Assembly (NCBI RefSeq): GCF_000719705.1
Contig: NZ_JOHO01000011.1
Span: 254,698-318,697, forward strand
Source of the DNA: Streptomyces sp. NRRL S-350
GTDB lineage: Bacteria > Actinomycetota > Actinomycetes > Streptomycetales > Streptomycetaceae
DNA: 64,000 nt
Direction: 5' to 3'
Below the pieces are notes generated by a model. The model had not been told where the DNA came from. It ran no database searches and was given only the letters and a program-made list of their open reading frames with translations. The position numbers were made by a program, and so were the translations under genes. Shown piece after piece: positions 1-7,170 of this stretch; the stretch's first letter is position 1, and each line of letters starts with the position of its first letter.

Positions 1-215
1 GCCGCCCGGACACGGTGTCCGGACATGTCCGCCGGTGTCCGCCGGACATCTGCGGACACTGTCCGCGCTGCGCCCGTTTCCGCAGGTCAGGCGTGTCCGG
101 ACACTGTCCGGACAACCGGCGCCCGGGTGTCCGCCCGGGCGCCGGCCGCCCAGGCGTCAGCCCGAGGCGCGGACACTGTCCGGACGTCCGGCGTCCGCGT
201 GTCCGGACACGTCGA
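1..215. repeat. Cluster of TGTCCGGACA palindromes
   Basis: Four exact copies of the 10-bp palindrome TGTCCGGACA lie at 16-25, 94-103, 105-114 and 200-209, with many near copies (TGTCCGCC, CGGACACTGTCCG) between them. The cluster covers the 3' end of the first gene and continues left out of the window. The same palindrome clusters again near 14.9, 16.6 and 28.9-29.1 kb and was not found in the chromosomal part. Function unknown. Confidence 0.8.
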
Positions 216-729
216 AGAGGGCGAGCGGTCCGGTCGGCGGGAGCGGCTGGTCCTGCGGGGCGGGGCCCTCGACGTCCCACTCGATCCGGGCGTCCTTCCA
301 GCCCATCTCGCGCATCTCGGCGAAGGAGAAGGCGGACCGCCAGCGCTGGCCGCCCATGTCCATCGTGAGCTTGCCGCAGGGCCACAGGTGGCAGTCGACG
401 GCCTGGCCGCCGACCGGGTGGACGCGGAACCGGCGGGTGCCCTCGGGCAGCTCGGGCGCGACGCGCACCGGGGCGGGGCGGCGGATCTGGAACACCTCGC
501 CGGCCGGGTAGGAGCGCGGGTCGCAGGTGTCGAAGGCGAGGATCACCCAGCCCGGGTGCTCCGGGTCCGTGGTGGGGTCGGCGAGCAGGATCGACAGGGC
601 GCCGGCGGCGGACACGGTGTCGCCCTTGCGCATGTCGGCGGCCGGGGTGCAGCGCTCGTCGGGGAAGTGCTCGCCGCGCGGGGCGATGCAGCGGGGGGTG
701 CAGGGTCCGAGCGCGAGGTAGACGGTCAC
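157..729 (-). CDS. Hypothetical protein with palindrome-derived C-terminus
   Basis: This 190-aa protein has no family I recognise. The GTG start at 729 is chosen because AAGGAG lies about 9 nt upstream and the reading above it is Pro/Arg-rich nonsense. The middle contains an unusual Cys pair (CTPRC) near the N-terminus and a W-rich stretch (GQRWRSAFSF). The last ~15 residues (DAGRPDSVRASG) are encoded by the TGTCCGGACA cluster, so the repeat appears to have been inserted into or captured by the 3' end of the gene. It is the last visible gene of a leftward run of small unknown genes. Confidence 0.6.
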   Translation of the reverse strand: MTVYLALGPCTPRCIAPRGEHFPDERCTPAADMRKGDTVSAAGALSILLADPTTDPEHPGWVILAFDTCDPRSYPAGEVFQIRRPAPVRVAPELPEGTRRFRVHPVGGQAVDCHLWPCGKLTMDMGGQRWRSAFSFAEMREMGWKDARIEWDVEGPAPQDQPLPPTGPLALFDVSGHADAGRPDSVRASG

Positions 730-759
730 GGCTGGTGGCTCCTTGCTGGTGGTGGTCCG

Positions 760-786
760 GGCGCCCGGGCCGGCTGCCCGGGCGCC
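760..786 (-). terminator. Intercistronic stem-loop
   Basis: An 11-bp perfect GC stem (760-770 with 776-786) and a 5-nt loop fill the gap between two leftward genes. There is no U-tract, so it may be an attenuator or RNA-stability element rather than a full terminator. Confidence 0.5.
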
Positions 787-797
787 GCGAGGGGTGG

Positions 798-1439
798 TCA
801 GGCGGACAGCACGGCCTCGGCGTGGCGGGCGGTCTCCTGGCTGTTCACGAGCCGGGCCCGGGTGGCGGCGGTGAGCGCCGCGTCCAGGTACAGGCCCTTG
901 AGGACCCGGGTGTTCAGGCCCTCGGTCGCCGCGTACCGGTGGGCCATGGCCATCCGTCCGGCCGTCGAGATCCACACCCGGTCGCTGTACGGCTGCTCGG
1001 CCAGCCAGCCGCGCTGGAGCAGGATCTCCGTCTGGACGCGCGGGATCGCGCAGAGGCCGGCGAGGATCTGCACCGGGTGCCCGTGCCCGTCGCGGACGAC
1101 CCGGGCGCGGTGCTCGCTGCGGGCGATGATCTCCAGATCCTCGGCCTGGCGGCCGGTCAGCTTCCGGGCGTGCGCGACGACGTCCAGGCGCACGAAGCTG
1201 CCGGGGCGGCGCTCGCTGTGGATCGTCAGGGCACCGGTCACGTCCGGGACGATCCGCTGGCCGCGGTTGCGGGCGATGTCCACCCGCAGGTCCGTCTCCC
1301 GGCCGGTCAGGTAGCCGAAGTCGTAGCTGCCGCTGGCGGTGAACGGCGACTCCTTGAACGCCGCTCCGGTGAACCCGGTCGGGGCGTACGAGCGCGGGGT
1401 GAGGATGTGGGTCCGCTTGAACCTCGTGTTGGGGTGCAT
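798..1439 (-). CDS. Hypothetical protein, 213 aa
   Basis: I do not recognise this family. The ATG at 1439 follows an AGGAGA-type ribosome site. The sequence is well balanced, with a C-terminal half rich in Arg and helices (SEHRARVVRDGHGHPVQIL, then LLQRGWLAEQPYSDRVWIST). The later segment looks like a winged-helix element: a tryptophan after a helix, followed by a two-strand wing. DNA binding is therefore possible, but this is inference only. It sits 17 bp downstream of the NERD-domain gene and is probably cotranscribed with it. Confidence 0.6.
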   Translation of the reverse strand: MHPNTRFKRTHILTPRSYAPTGFTGAAFKESPFTASGSYDFGYLTGRETDLRVDIARNRGQRIVPDVTGALTIHSERRPGSFVRLDVVAHARKLTGRQAEDLEIIARSEHRARVVRDGHGHPVQILAGLCAIPRVQTEILLQRGWLAEQPYSDRVWISTAGRMAMAHRYAATEGLNTRVLKGLYLDAALTAATRARLVNSQETARHAEAVLSA

Positions 1440-1456
1440 GGTGGTCGGTCTCCTGT

Positions 1457-2146
1457 TCAGCGGCTGGTGTAGGGCTTGAGGGCCCTGTCGGCGGTCTTCG
1501 TGAGGTGGGCGGCGGTGCGCTGGCCGGGCAGGGCGCCGGAGACCCGCAGGACGTCGGCGATCCGGTCGGCGGGGACGATGCGCACGCCGTCGACGGTGAG
1601 CTCGCGCACGGCCTGGCCGTTCGCGCCGACGAGCGGCGCGCCGTCCATCACCGCGATCGGCGTGACCGGGACGCCGAGGACGCCGGCGACCGCGCGGGCC
1701 TCGTGGCGCAGGCCGTCGAGTCGGCCGGTGACGTCGCGGTCGCCGTGGAACAGGCGTCCGCCGCTCACGGTCACCGGGTAGTGCCTCGACCAGCGCTTGG
1801 CGTCCGGGAGGAACACCCGGCCGGTCGGGCTGATGGCCAGGCAGTCGACGTTCGCCCGGCCAGTGGGCAGCGCGCGGTCGAAGCGCAGCGTCCACTTATC
1901 GCGGATGAGCGGGGCGAGGCGGTCGGCAACGCGGCGTTCGCCTTCGGCTCCGGCCGCCCAGCGGGCGGCCTGCTTCCCGGCGTCGGTCTGGATGCCGAGT
2001 GCGGCGGCCAGGCGCACGCGCAGGGTCCGCAGCTCGCGGGCGCGGGCGGCGGCGGAGGCTCCGGCACCGGTCCCGCCGCTCTGGCCGTACCGGTGCCAGG
2101 CCCAGACCGCCGCGGCGATCAGGGCGAGCACGAGCAGTCCTGACAT
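1457..2146 (-). CDS. Membrane-anchored NERD (nuclease-related) domain protein
   Basis: The protein is 229 aa. Residues 4-17 form one hydrophobic anchor (LLVLALIAAAVWAW). From about residue 65 a NERD-type core is visible: GAEGERRVADRLAPL, then RANVDCLAISPTGRVF and DAKRW. This follows the family pattern of G-x-x-G-E followed by an acidic residue and x-K, as in restriction-endonuclease-like folds. NERD proteins are thought to process or bind DNA and are common on plasmids. The ATG at 2146 has AAGAGGAAG just upstream. Family assignment comes from motif reading only; the catalytic activity is inferred. Confidence 0.65.
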   Translation of the reverse strand: MSGLLVLALIAAAVWAWHRYGQSGGTGAGASAAARARELRTLRVRLAAALGIQTDAGKQAARWAAGAEGERRVADRLAPLIRDKWTLRFDRALPTGRANVDCLAISPTGRVFLPDAKRWSRHYPVTVSGGRLFHGDRDVTGRLDGLRHEARAVAGVLGVPVTPIAVMDGAPLVGANGQAVRELTVDGVRIVPADRIADVLRVSGALPGQRTAAHLTKTADRALKPYTSR

Positions 2147-2175
2147 GGGCGTCTTCCTCTTTTCGGGGGTCGGCT

Positions 2176-2198
2176 GAGGGGCCCTGGCCGGGCCCCTC
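2176..2198 (-). terminator. Intercistronic stem-loop
   Basis: A 9-bp perfect stem (2176-2184 with 2190-2198) and a 5-nt loop separate the NERD gene from its upstream neighbour. Degenerate TGTCCG repeats lie beside it at 2223-2275. Confidence 0.5.
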
Positions 2199-2278
2199 AC
2201 CGGGGTGGGTGGTCAGGTGGGTTGTCCGTGGGTTGTCCGGGACGCGGGGCGGACACTGTCCGCCCCGTGTCCGGGCGG

Positions 2279-2641
2279 TCAGTTGCGGTCGGGGTCCTCG
2301 CCGCCGTGGGCCTCGATCAGGGCGCGGACCGCGTCGACCGGGACGGTGAGGAACAGGCGGCCGTCGATCTTCGCGGTGATGTGCGCGGCGACCAGCACCG
2401 CCGTGTCGACCTCCGTGCGCCAGTCGGCGCCGGCCGGGGCGTCCAGGCCCGGGAAGAGGTAGACCTCCAGGCTGGTGAACGGGCCCGCGTAGTCGTCGGG
2501 CACGCCGTTCTCGCCGGGGGCGGGCTCGCAGGCCGCGCGCGGACCGGCGGCGAGGGACAGGCTGTTGCCGTCCGCGAGGCGGATCGTGCGGGCGCCGTAG
2601 CCGGTGCCCTGGGCGGCGGTCAGGTTGAGGAGCTGGGTCAT
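2279..2641 (-). CDS. Hypothetical protein, 120 aa
   Basis: No family is recognised. The ATG at 2641 starts a compact acidic protein (MTQLLNLTAAQGTG) with alternating beta-like stretches such as TSLEVYLFPGL and a C-terminal DGRLFLTVPVDAVRALIE. The C-terminal stretch resembles a strand-helix unit. It is separated from the next leftward gene by about 80 bp containing TGTCCG repeats and a hairpin. Confidence 0.55.
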   Translation of the reverse strand: MTQLLNLTAAQGTGYGARTIRLADGNSLSLAAGPRAACEPAPGENGVPDDYAGPFTSLEVYLFPGLDAPAGADWRTEVDTAVLVAAHITAKIDGRLFLTVPVDAVRALIEAHGGEDPDRN

Positions 2642-2675
2642 CGCGGGGGTCTCCGTTCTGCGGGGTGAGGGCAAG

Positions 2676-3284
2676 TCAGCGGGCGGCGACGGTGACCGCG
2701 TTGATGAAGGCGGGCGCGAGGCGGTCGACGAACTGGGCGGCCTGCTCGCGGACGTGCGCGCGAGCGGCGAGGCGGGCGGCCTGCTGGTCGCCGCGCTCGT
2801 CGACGTGGCCGCAGGTGCAGCGGGCGGCGGTCTTGACGGCCTCGGCGTAGTGGGCGGCGGCGACCAGGCCGAGGCCGCCCGCGAGGGTCAGGCGGACCTT
2901 GCGGTGCGCGCCGTACTCGGCGACCAGGCCGCGGGCCAGCAGGCGGGCGGTCGCGCCGGGCGCGATGGAGTTCATGAACGTGTGGATCGCCTCGCCGCTC
3001 GCGCCGCTCTCGATCCAGGCGTCGCCGGTGGCGACGATCGCGAGGTAGGGCAGGACCGTGGCGTCCAGCGGTTCGGGGGTCGCGGCCGGGGTGAGCTCGA
3101 TCGAGCGGATCGCGACCGCGCCGCCGCCCGCCGGGCGGGACCAGGTGATCCGGGCGCCGCCCTCCGGGGTGGCCTCGATCGCGGCGTCCTGCTGGCGGGC
3201 GCGCCGCAGCAGCATCAGGGCGTGGGCCTCGGCGGCGATGCCGGGGGTGGAGCCTCCTGCGTGGGTGACGACCTCGACGAACAT
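2676..3284 (-). CDS. Hypothetical protein with late Cys-x-Cys-x2-His motif
   Basis: This 202-aa protein is not recognised. A CTCGHVDERG motif near residue 155 may bind a metal, followed by a long Ala/Arg helix. The N-terminus reads as a strand-helix domain (MFVEVVTHAGG). The ATG at 3284 follows CAGGAGAACGCC. The gap to the next upstream gene holds a stem-loop. Confidence 0.55.
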   Translation of the reverse strand: MFVEVVTHAGGSTPGIAAEAHALMLLRRARQQDAAIEATPEGGARITWSRPAGGGAVAIRSIELTPAATPEPLDATVLPYLAIVATGDAWIESGASGEAIHTFMNSIAPGATARLLARGLVAEYGAHRKVRLTLAGGLGLVAAAHYAEAVKTAARCTCGHVDERGDQQAARLAARAHVREQAAQFVDRLAPAFINAVTVAAR

Positions 3285-3314
3285 GGCGTTCTCCTGTCCT
3301 GGTGGGGGTGGCCG

Positions 3315-3342
3315 GCCGGGCGGGATTCCCGCCCCGCCCGGC
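3315..3342 (-). terminator. Intercistronic stem-loop
   Basis: A 10-bp GC stem (3315-3324 with 3333-3342) between two leftward genes, without a U-tract. Confidence 0.45.
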
Positions 3343-3362
3343 GGCCGGGGGGTTGGTGGGGG

Positions 3363-3782
3363 TCAGGCCGCGATGCCCAGGGCGATCGGGGCGCTCTGCT
3401 CGGCGGTGGCCCGCACGGTCAGGGCGATCACCGCGATGCGGTGCTTGCACATGTGCTGGCCGCGCAGCCCGGCCTTGCAGGTGCAGGCGGCGCGCGCGGT
3501 GCGGTAGGTCTGGCTGCCGTCCTCGCTGACCACGAGGAAGACCTCGTTCTTGCCGCTCTTGCGGAGCGGCTGGACCGCGCCCTGCTCCAACATCTCGACG
3601 GCCTTCTCGACGAGGGCCGGCTTGAAGGCGGCCATCGCGGGCGCCTTGGTGGCCTTGCGGACCCGGCCCCTGCACTTGGGGCCGAGCCCGTCCGGGCTCG
3701 CGTTGCGCAGGATCCGGTGGCACTTGATGCAGCGCTGCTGCTCGGGCTGGGCGGGGGCCTTGGTGGTCGCGGTGCTGGCCAT
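3363..3782 (-). CDS. Small protein with N-terminal Zn knuckle and SWIM-like zinc finger
   Basis: The protein is 139 aa. Near residue 18 it has CIKCHRILR...GPKCRGR, a four-Cys zinc site of the kind found in small phage/plasmid proteins. Near residue 100 it has CTCKAGLRGQHMCKH, which fits the SWIM pattern CxCx(n)CxH. SWIM fingers bind DNA or proteins and often occur in recombination accessory factors. The gene is first in its unit and lies directly downstream of the first copy of a 45-bp promoter module shared with the gene at 4440-5936. Confidence 0.65.
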   Translation of the reverse strand: MASTATTKAPAQPEQQRCIKCHRILRNASPDGLGPKCRGRVRKATKAPAMAAFKPALVEKAVEMLEQGAVQPLRKSGKNEVFLVVSEDGSQTYRTARAACTCKAGLRGQHMCKHRIAVIALTVRATAEQSAPIALGIAA

Positions 3783-3830
3783 GTGGGGGCCCTCGCTCTC
3801 TTGGGGTGGGGTGGCGTGTGGTTCTATTCA

Positions 3831-3875
3831 CATCATTTCCGGAAGTCGATTTGACTAACCCAGTTTTCCCAAGTT
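3831..3875 (-). promoter_or_regulatory. Duplicated promoter/operator module, copy 1
   Basis: These 45 bp match 5977-6021 at 39 of 45 positions. The shared core reads, on the minus strand, AACTTGGGAAA followed by CTGGGTTAG. It is AT-rich against a background above 70 percent GC and sits about 50-90 bp before the start at 3782. The conservation suggests a common activator/repressor site or promoter. Confidence 0.65.
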
Positions 3876-3917
3876 GGTTTGGCAAAGAGTTGGCAAAGGC
3901 TCTCCGGGTCGGGCATG

Positions 3918-3955
3918 ACGGAGCCCCGCCCCCGGGGTCGGGGACGGGGCTCCGT
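3918..3955 (-). terminator. Terminator-like hairpin
   Basis: An 11-bp stem (3918-3928 with 3945-3955) follows the stop at 3991 and precedes promoter copy 1. Confidence 0.6.
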
Positions 3956-3990
3956 CGGCCGCCGCACGGCGGCCGGTGGCTGGCGCGCGG

Positions 3991-4371
3991 TCAGGCGAGC
4001 GCGGCGGCCAGGGCGGCCTCGTCCTCGCAGCCGAAGATCGGGCGGACCACGCACGTCCCGTCGCAGTAGTCGGTCTCGCCCAGGCCCACGTCCGGGTTGT
4101 CGTCGTGGCCCTCGCACTCCTCCCAGTCGCCGCGGGCGGTGCTCATGACCCGCACGGTGACGCCTCGGACGTCGAGCACACCGACGCCCTCGATGTCGGC
4201 GCGGGAGCGGAGGTCGCCGACCTCGTGGACCATCTCGCGGTCCTCGCCGTCGCCGATGGGCTGGCCAGCGGCACGGGCGACGGCCCAGACCAGATTGCGG
4301 AGCTCGCCGCCGTCCTTCGCGGTGAAGGTGCGGCTGATCAGGGCGGGGTGGCTGACGCGGATCTCGTACAT
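3991..4371 (-). CDS. Hypothetical acidic protein, 126 aa
   Basis: No family is recognised. It has a strand-rich N-terminus (MYEIRVSHPALISRTFTAKD), an acidic middle and a late Cys-rich segment (DYCDGTCVVRPIFGCED) that could hold a metal. The ATG at 4371 follows AGGAGGAACCCCC. It lies downstream of the 498-aa gene, past a hairpin, and is probably in the same transcript. Confidence 0.55.
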   Translation of the reverse strand: MYEIRVSHPALISRTFTAKDGGELRNLVWAVARAAGQPIGDGEDREMVHEVGDLRSRADIEGVGVLDVRGVTVRVMSTARGDWEECEGHDDNPDVGLGETDYCDGTCVVRPIFGCEDEAALAAALA

Positions 4372-4398
4372 GGGGGTTCCTCCTGGTGGGATGGGGCG

Positions 4399-4424
4399 GG
4401 CCGCCGGGCGGGCGCCCGGCGGCC
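4399..4424 (-). terminator. Intercistronic stem-loop
   Basis: A 12-bp perfect stem (4399-4410 with 4413-4424) with a 2-nt turn in the spacer between two leftward genes. Confidence 0.5.
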
Positions 4425-4439
4425 GGTGGGCGGGGCCGG

Positions 4440-5936
4440 TCAGGCGCGGGTGCTGGCGCCGGTGAAGGCGCGGATCCAGGCGTCGACCTCGCGGGCGATG
4501 CGCTCGGCGTCGGCGCGGGCGTCGAGGTGGCCGGAGAAGTTCGGGCCGATCTCGGTGACGTAGTCGCCGTCGGCGCCGTGGAGGTGAGCGGACCAGGGCT
4601 CGTCGTGCTCGGCGGTGGGTCGGTCGGCCTGCTCGCCGGCGTAGATCAGGATGTGCGGGCCGCCGAGCGCGTCGCCGTGGTCGTCAACCTGCCGGTCCAG
4701 GGCGACGACCAGATGGGTCATGCCGGTGCCCTCGTCGTTGAGCCAGCAGCGCCGGTCGAGCTTGGCGAGCTCGGCGATGACCAGGTCGCCTTCGGTCGGC
4801 GCGGCGGCGCGCTGGGCGGTGACGAAGAAGCCGTCCGAGTGGGCGGTCCAGCCCGCGGCGGTGAACTTGGCGGCCATCGCGGTCAGGCGCATGCCTCCGG
4901 TGGCACCGCGCCGGACGTTGGCGAGCTGGCCGGCCTCCATCCAGAACCCACGGACCTCGCCTTCGGCGCGGGGCTCGACGAAGAAGCCATGGACGTCCGG
5001 CCCGGCATCCTCGGGGTCGAAGTCGTCGTCGAGCCGGGCGGGGGGCATGGGCAGGAGCGCGGCGCGGGCGGCGACCACGTCGGGGTGGGTGTCGTGGCGC
5101 GGGTAGGTGCCGAGCGCGGCCGGGGCCGGCTGCGGCTGCTGGAACGCGAGCTGCCAGTGGTTCGGGGCGAGCGGGATGTCGACCTTGGCCATGCTCGGCT
5201 CCACCCGGTTGGCGAAGGCGTCGGCGAGCGCGTCGAGAACGGATTCGCCGCGCCGCCCGCCGGCCGGGGTCCAGTGCGGTTCGGGCATCGGCGAGGCGGT
5301 CAGGGCGGGCAGGTGGGCCAGCGCCGGGTGCGCGGCCGGGGCCTGGGCGGTGACGTCGCGGACCGCGCTGGCGGTGAGGCCGTAGCTGGCGGCGTGCTGG
5401 ACGGCCAGGTCGCGGCTGTGGAAGCTCGGCCAGTGCTCCTCGGAGCCGACCATGGCCAGGTATCGGCCGCGGGTGGTGGTCCCCTCGTCGGGGTCGGCCG
5501 GGGCGGGCAGGTGGCGGGCGTCGATCGGGAAGCCGTACTGACCGGCGAGTTCGGTCGCGCGGCCCAGGCTCCGGCCGTATCGCTCGGCGTCGATCGGGCC
5601 GGCCGGGAGGTTCAGGTCGCCGCGCTCCTGGGTGATGGCGACCGGCCGGTTCCCGATCAGGACGCCGATGACGCCCTCGCTGGGGATGACCAGGACGTCG
5701 CGGTCGCTGATGTCGGTGCGCCGCTCGATGTCGGCGCGCATCTCCTTGCTGCTGCCGAAGAAGTGGGTGTTCGGCATGTCCGCGTACGCGGCGTCGATCT
5801 CGGCCTCGGCTTCGGCCAGGGCGCGCTCGGCGTCGACCTCGGCGACGGTCTCGCCGAAGAGGAGGGCGGCCTTCGCGAGCGGGGAGTGCGCGGCCAGGTA
5901 CTCGGCGTAGCTCGCGCGGTCGGTGCGGTCGGTCAC
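4440..5936 (-). CDS. Large hypothetical protein, 498 aa
   Basis: I do not recognise the family. The N-terminal ~100 residues are acidic and helical. At about residues 80-110 comes a beta-rich segment (RDVLVIPSEGVIGVLIGNRP), and later a segment with repeated HGFFVEPRAEGEVRGFW-type strands. There is no transmembrane segment or signal peptide. It is the first gene after promoter module copy 2 and the largest protein of the left part, so it is likely the main product of that promoter. A leading ATG at 5936 is used; no strong Shine-Dalgarno site is obvious, only GAGAGG about 12 nt upstream. Confidence 0.6.
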   Translation of the reverse strand: MTDRTDRASYAEYLAAHSPLAKAALLFGETVAEVDAERALAEAEAEIDAAYADMPNTHFFGSSKEMRADIERRTDISDRDVLVIPSEGVIGVLIGNRPVAITQERGDLNLPAGPIDAERYGRSLGRATELAGQYGFPIDARHLPAPADPDEGTTTRGRYLAMVGSEEHWPSFHSRDLAVQHAASYGLTASAVRDVTAQAPAAHPALAHLPALTASPMPEPHWTPAGGRRGESVLDALADAFANRVEPSMAKVDIPLAPNHWQLAFQQPQPAPAALGTYPRHDTHPDVVAARAALLPMPPARLDDDFDPEDAGPDVHGFFVEPRAEGEVRGFWMEAGQLANVRRGATGGMRLTAMAAKFTAAGWTAHSDGFFVTAQRAAAPTEGDLVIAELAKLDRRCWLNDEGTGMTHLVVALDRQVDDHGDALGGPHILIYAGEQADRPTAEHDEPWSAHLHGADGDYVTEIGPNFSGHLDARADAERIAREVDAWIRAFTGASTRA

Positions 5937-5976
5937 TGGGGGCCTCTCGGTGGGGTGGTGTGGAGTGGTACACCTC

Positions 5977-6021
5977 CATCATTTCCTCAAATCCATTTGG
6001 CTAACCCAGGTTTCCCAAGTT
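5977..6021. promoter_or_regulatory. Duplicated promoter/operator module, copy 2
   Basis: This is the second copy of the 45-bp module, lying between the divergent genes 4440-5936 (minus) and 6095-6625 (plus). A partial third match (GGGTTTGCCCAAG) follows at 6059-6071. The tandem-HTH protein encoded next door is a natural candidate to bind it; that link is inference. Confidence 0.65.
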
Positions 6022-6094
6022 AATTTTCCGAACTTCTCTCGAACCTGCATCCCAAAGCGGGTTTGCCCAAGCCGGTTCGTGGCACACTCCAGGC

Positions 6095-6625
6095 ATGCCG
6101 ACCGATCACGCCACCACCGCCCCGCCGTACGAGCCCAGCGCCGCCCTGACCGGCGCGCTCAAGGCGTGGCACGACTCCGTCGAGGAGGAGGAGCGGCTTC
6201 GCCATGCCGCCCGCAAGGCCGTCGCCGACGACCTCCGCGAGTACCGCATCCCCGTGGCCGAGATCGCCGAGCACGTCCCGTGGACCACCGCGACGATCCA
6301 CGGCATCACCAACGAGTACGGCGTCGGCGACCTCATCCGCAGCAACGCCCCTGGCCACGCCGACCGCCCGAAGTACAAGCCCAGCCCCGCGCTGGCCGCC
6401 GCGCTCAAGGCGTGGGCTCAGTCCGTCACGGACGAGGAGATCGCGCGCAAGACCGCCCGCGAGGCCGTCGCCGACGACCTCAAGGCGTCGATGATCTCCA
6501 ACTCGGAGATGGCCGAGCACGTCCCGTGGACCGAGGAGACCGTGCGCGTCATCGCCAAGGAGTACGGCGTCCCGGGCGGGCGCCGCCGCAAGACGCGGAC
6601 GCTGCGCTCCAAGCTCGCCGGCTGA
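6095..6625 (+). CDS. Tandem-duplicated helix-turn-helix protein
   Basis: The 176-aa protein consists of two homologous halves. Residues ~16-80 and ~95-158 share ALKAW..SV..EE, then KAVADDL or EAVADDL, then EIAEHVPWT or EMAEHVPWT, and EYGV. Each half has an HTH-like helix pair (AEIAEHVPWTTATIHGI and SEMAEHVPWTEETVRVI). Two DNA-reading heads on one chain would suit a repeated operator. The gene is divergent from the 498-aa gene and 74 bp from promoter module copy 2. The basic tail (GGRRRKTRTLRSK) supports DNA binding. It ends at a strong bidirectional terminator. Confidence 0.7.
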   Translation: MPTDHATTAPPYEPSAALTGALKAWHDSVEEEERLRHAARKAVADDLREYRIPVAEIAEHVPWTTATIHGITNEYGVGDLIRSNAPGHADRPKYKPSPALAAALKAWAQSVTDEEIARKTAREAVADDLKASMISNSEMAEHVPWTEETVRVIAKEYGVPGGRRRKTRTLRSKLAG

Positions 6626-6637
6626 CCCCGGGCAGCA

Positions 6638-6678
6638 CGAAGGGCCGTACCCCTAACCGTTAGGGGTGCGGCCCTTCG
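6638..6678. terminator. Bidirectional terminator
   Basis: A long stem of about 18 bp between convergent genes (5' arm from CGAAGGGCCG, 3' arm CGGCCCTTCG) has an AT-containing tip. It serves the HTH gene on the left and the zinc-ribbon gene on the right. Confidence 0.8.
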
Positions 6679-6700
6679 TCGCGACCGGCGCGGCCCGCGG

Positions 6701-6940
6701 TCAGCCGAAGACGTGGTGCCAGACCCAGGAGGCGGCGAGGAGCGCGACGACCGCGAGGACGGCCTTCCACTCCTGGGAGGTCTGCGGGAGGAACGGCTCG
6801 TTCGCGACCAGGCACTCGCCGTCCGGGAAGTCGCCGCCGTGGGCGCGGGCCCGGTGCTCGGCGCCGTGCTCCCGGGCTCCGGCGGCCGTCAGGAACGCGC
6901 GTGACGTGAGACCGCACTTCTCGCAGCGGTAGGCCGGCAT
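6701..6940 (-). CDS. Small zinc-ribbon membrane protein
   Basis: The protein is 79 aa. The N-terminus carries YRCEKCGLTS, followed by His residues (REHGAEHRARAH), giving a C2H2-like metal site. Residues ~60-76 form a transmembrane segment (AVLAVVALLAASWVWHH). The ATG at 6940 follows GGGGGAG at about 6 nt, which rules out the longer reading upstream. Function is unknown. It is monocistronic between two terminators. Confidence 0.6.
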   Translation of the reverse strand: MPAYRCEKCGLTSRAFLTAAGAREHGAEHRARAHGGDFPDGECLVANEPFLPQTSQEWKAVLAVVALLAASWVWHHVFG

Positions 6941-7007
6941 TGCTGCTCCCCCCTTCTCCGGGGCGTGATCACTCCGTGTGACTCCACGATAGCGCGCTGC
7001 GCAAGAG

Positions 7008-7054
7008 GGAAGGGGCGCTCTGGCCGCGAGAGCTGAGGCCGGAGCGCCCCTTCC
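7008..7054. terminator. Terminator hairpin
   Basis: A 13-bp stem (7008-7020 with 7042-7054) lies after the end of the 7171-8439 gene. The rest of 6941-7170 (about 230 bp) shows only a short inverted repeat around 6966-6988 and no gene. Confidence 0.7.
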
Positions 7055-7170
7055 GGGGTGGTCGCCGGGGTGGTCGCCGGGCAACCGGAGGCGGTTGATG
7101 CCGTCAACCGGCAACGGTAGATGCGCAGGTCAGGGGCCATGGTCGATGGGGCAACCGGGTCCGATCGGGC

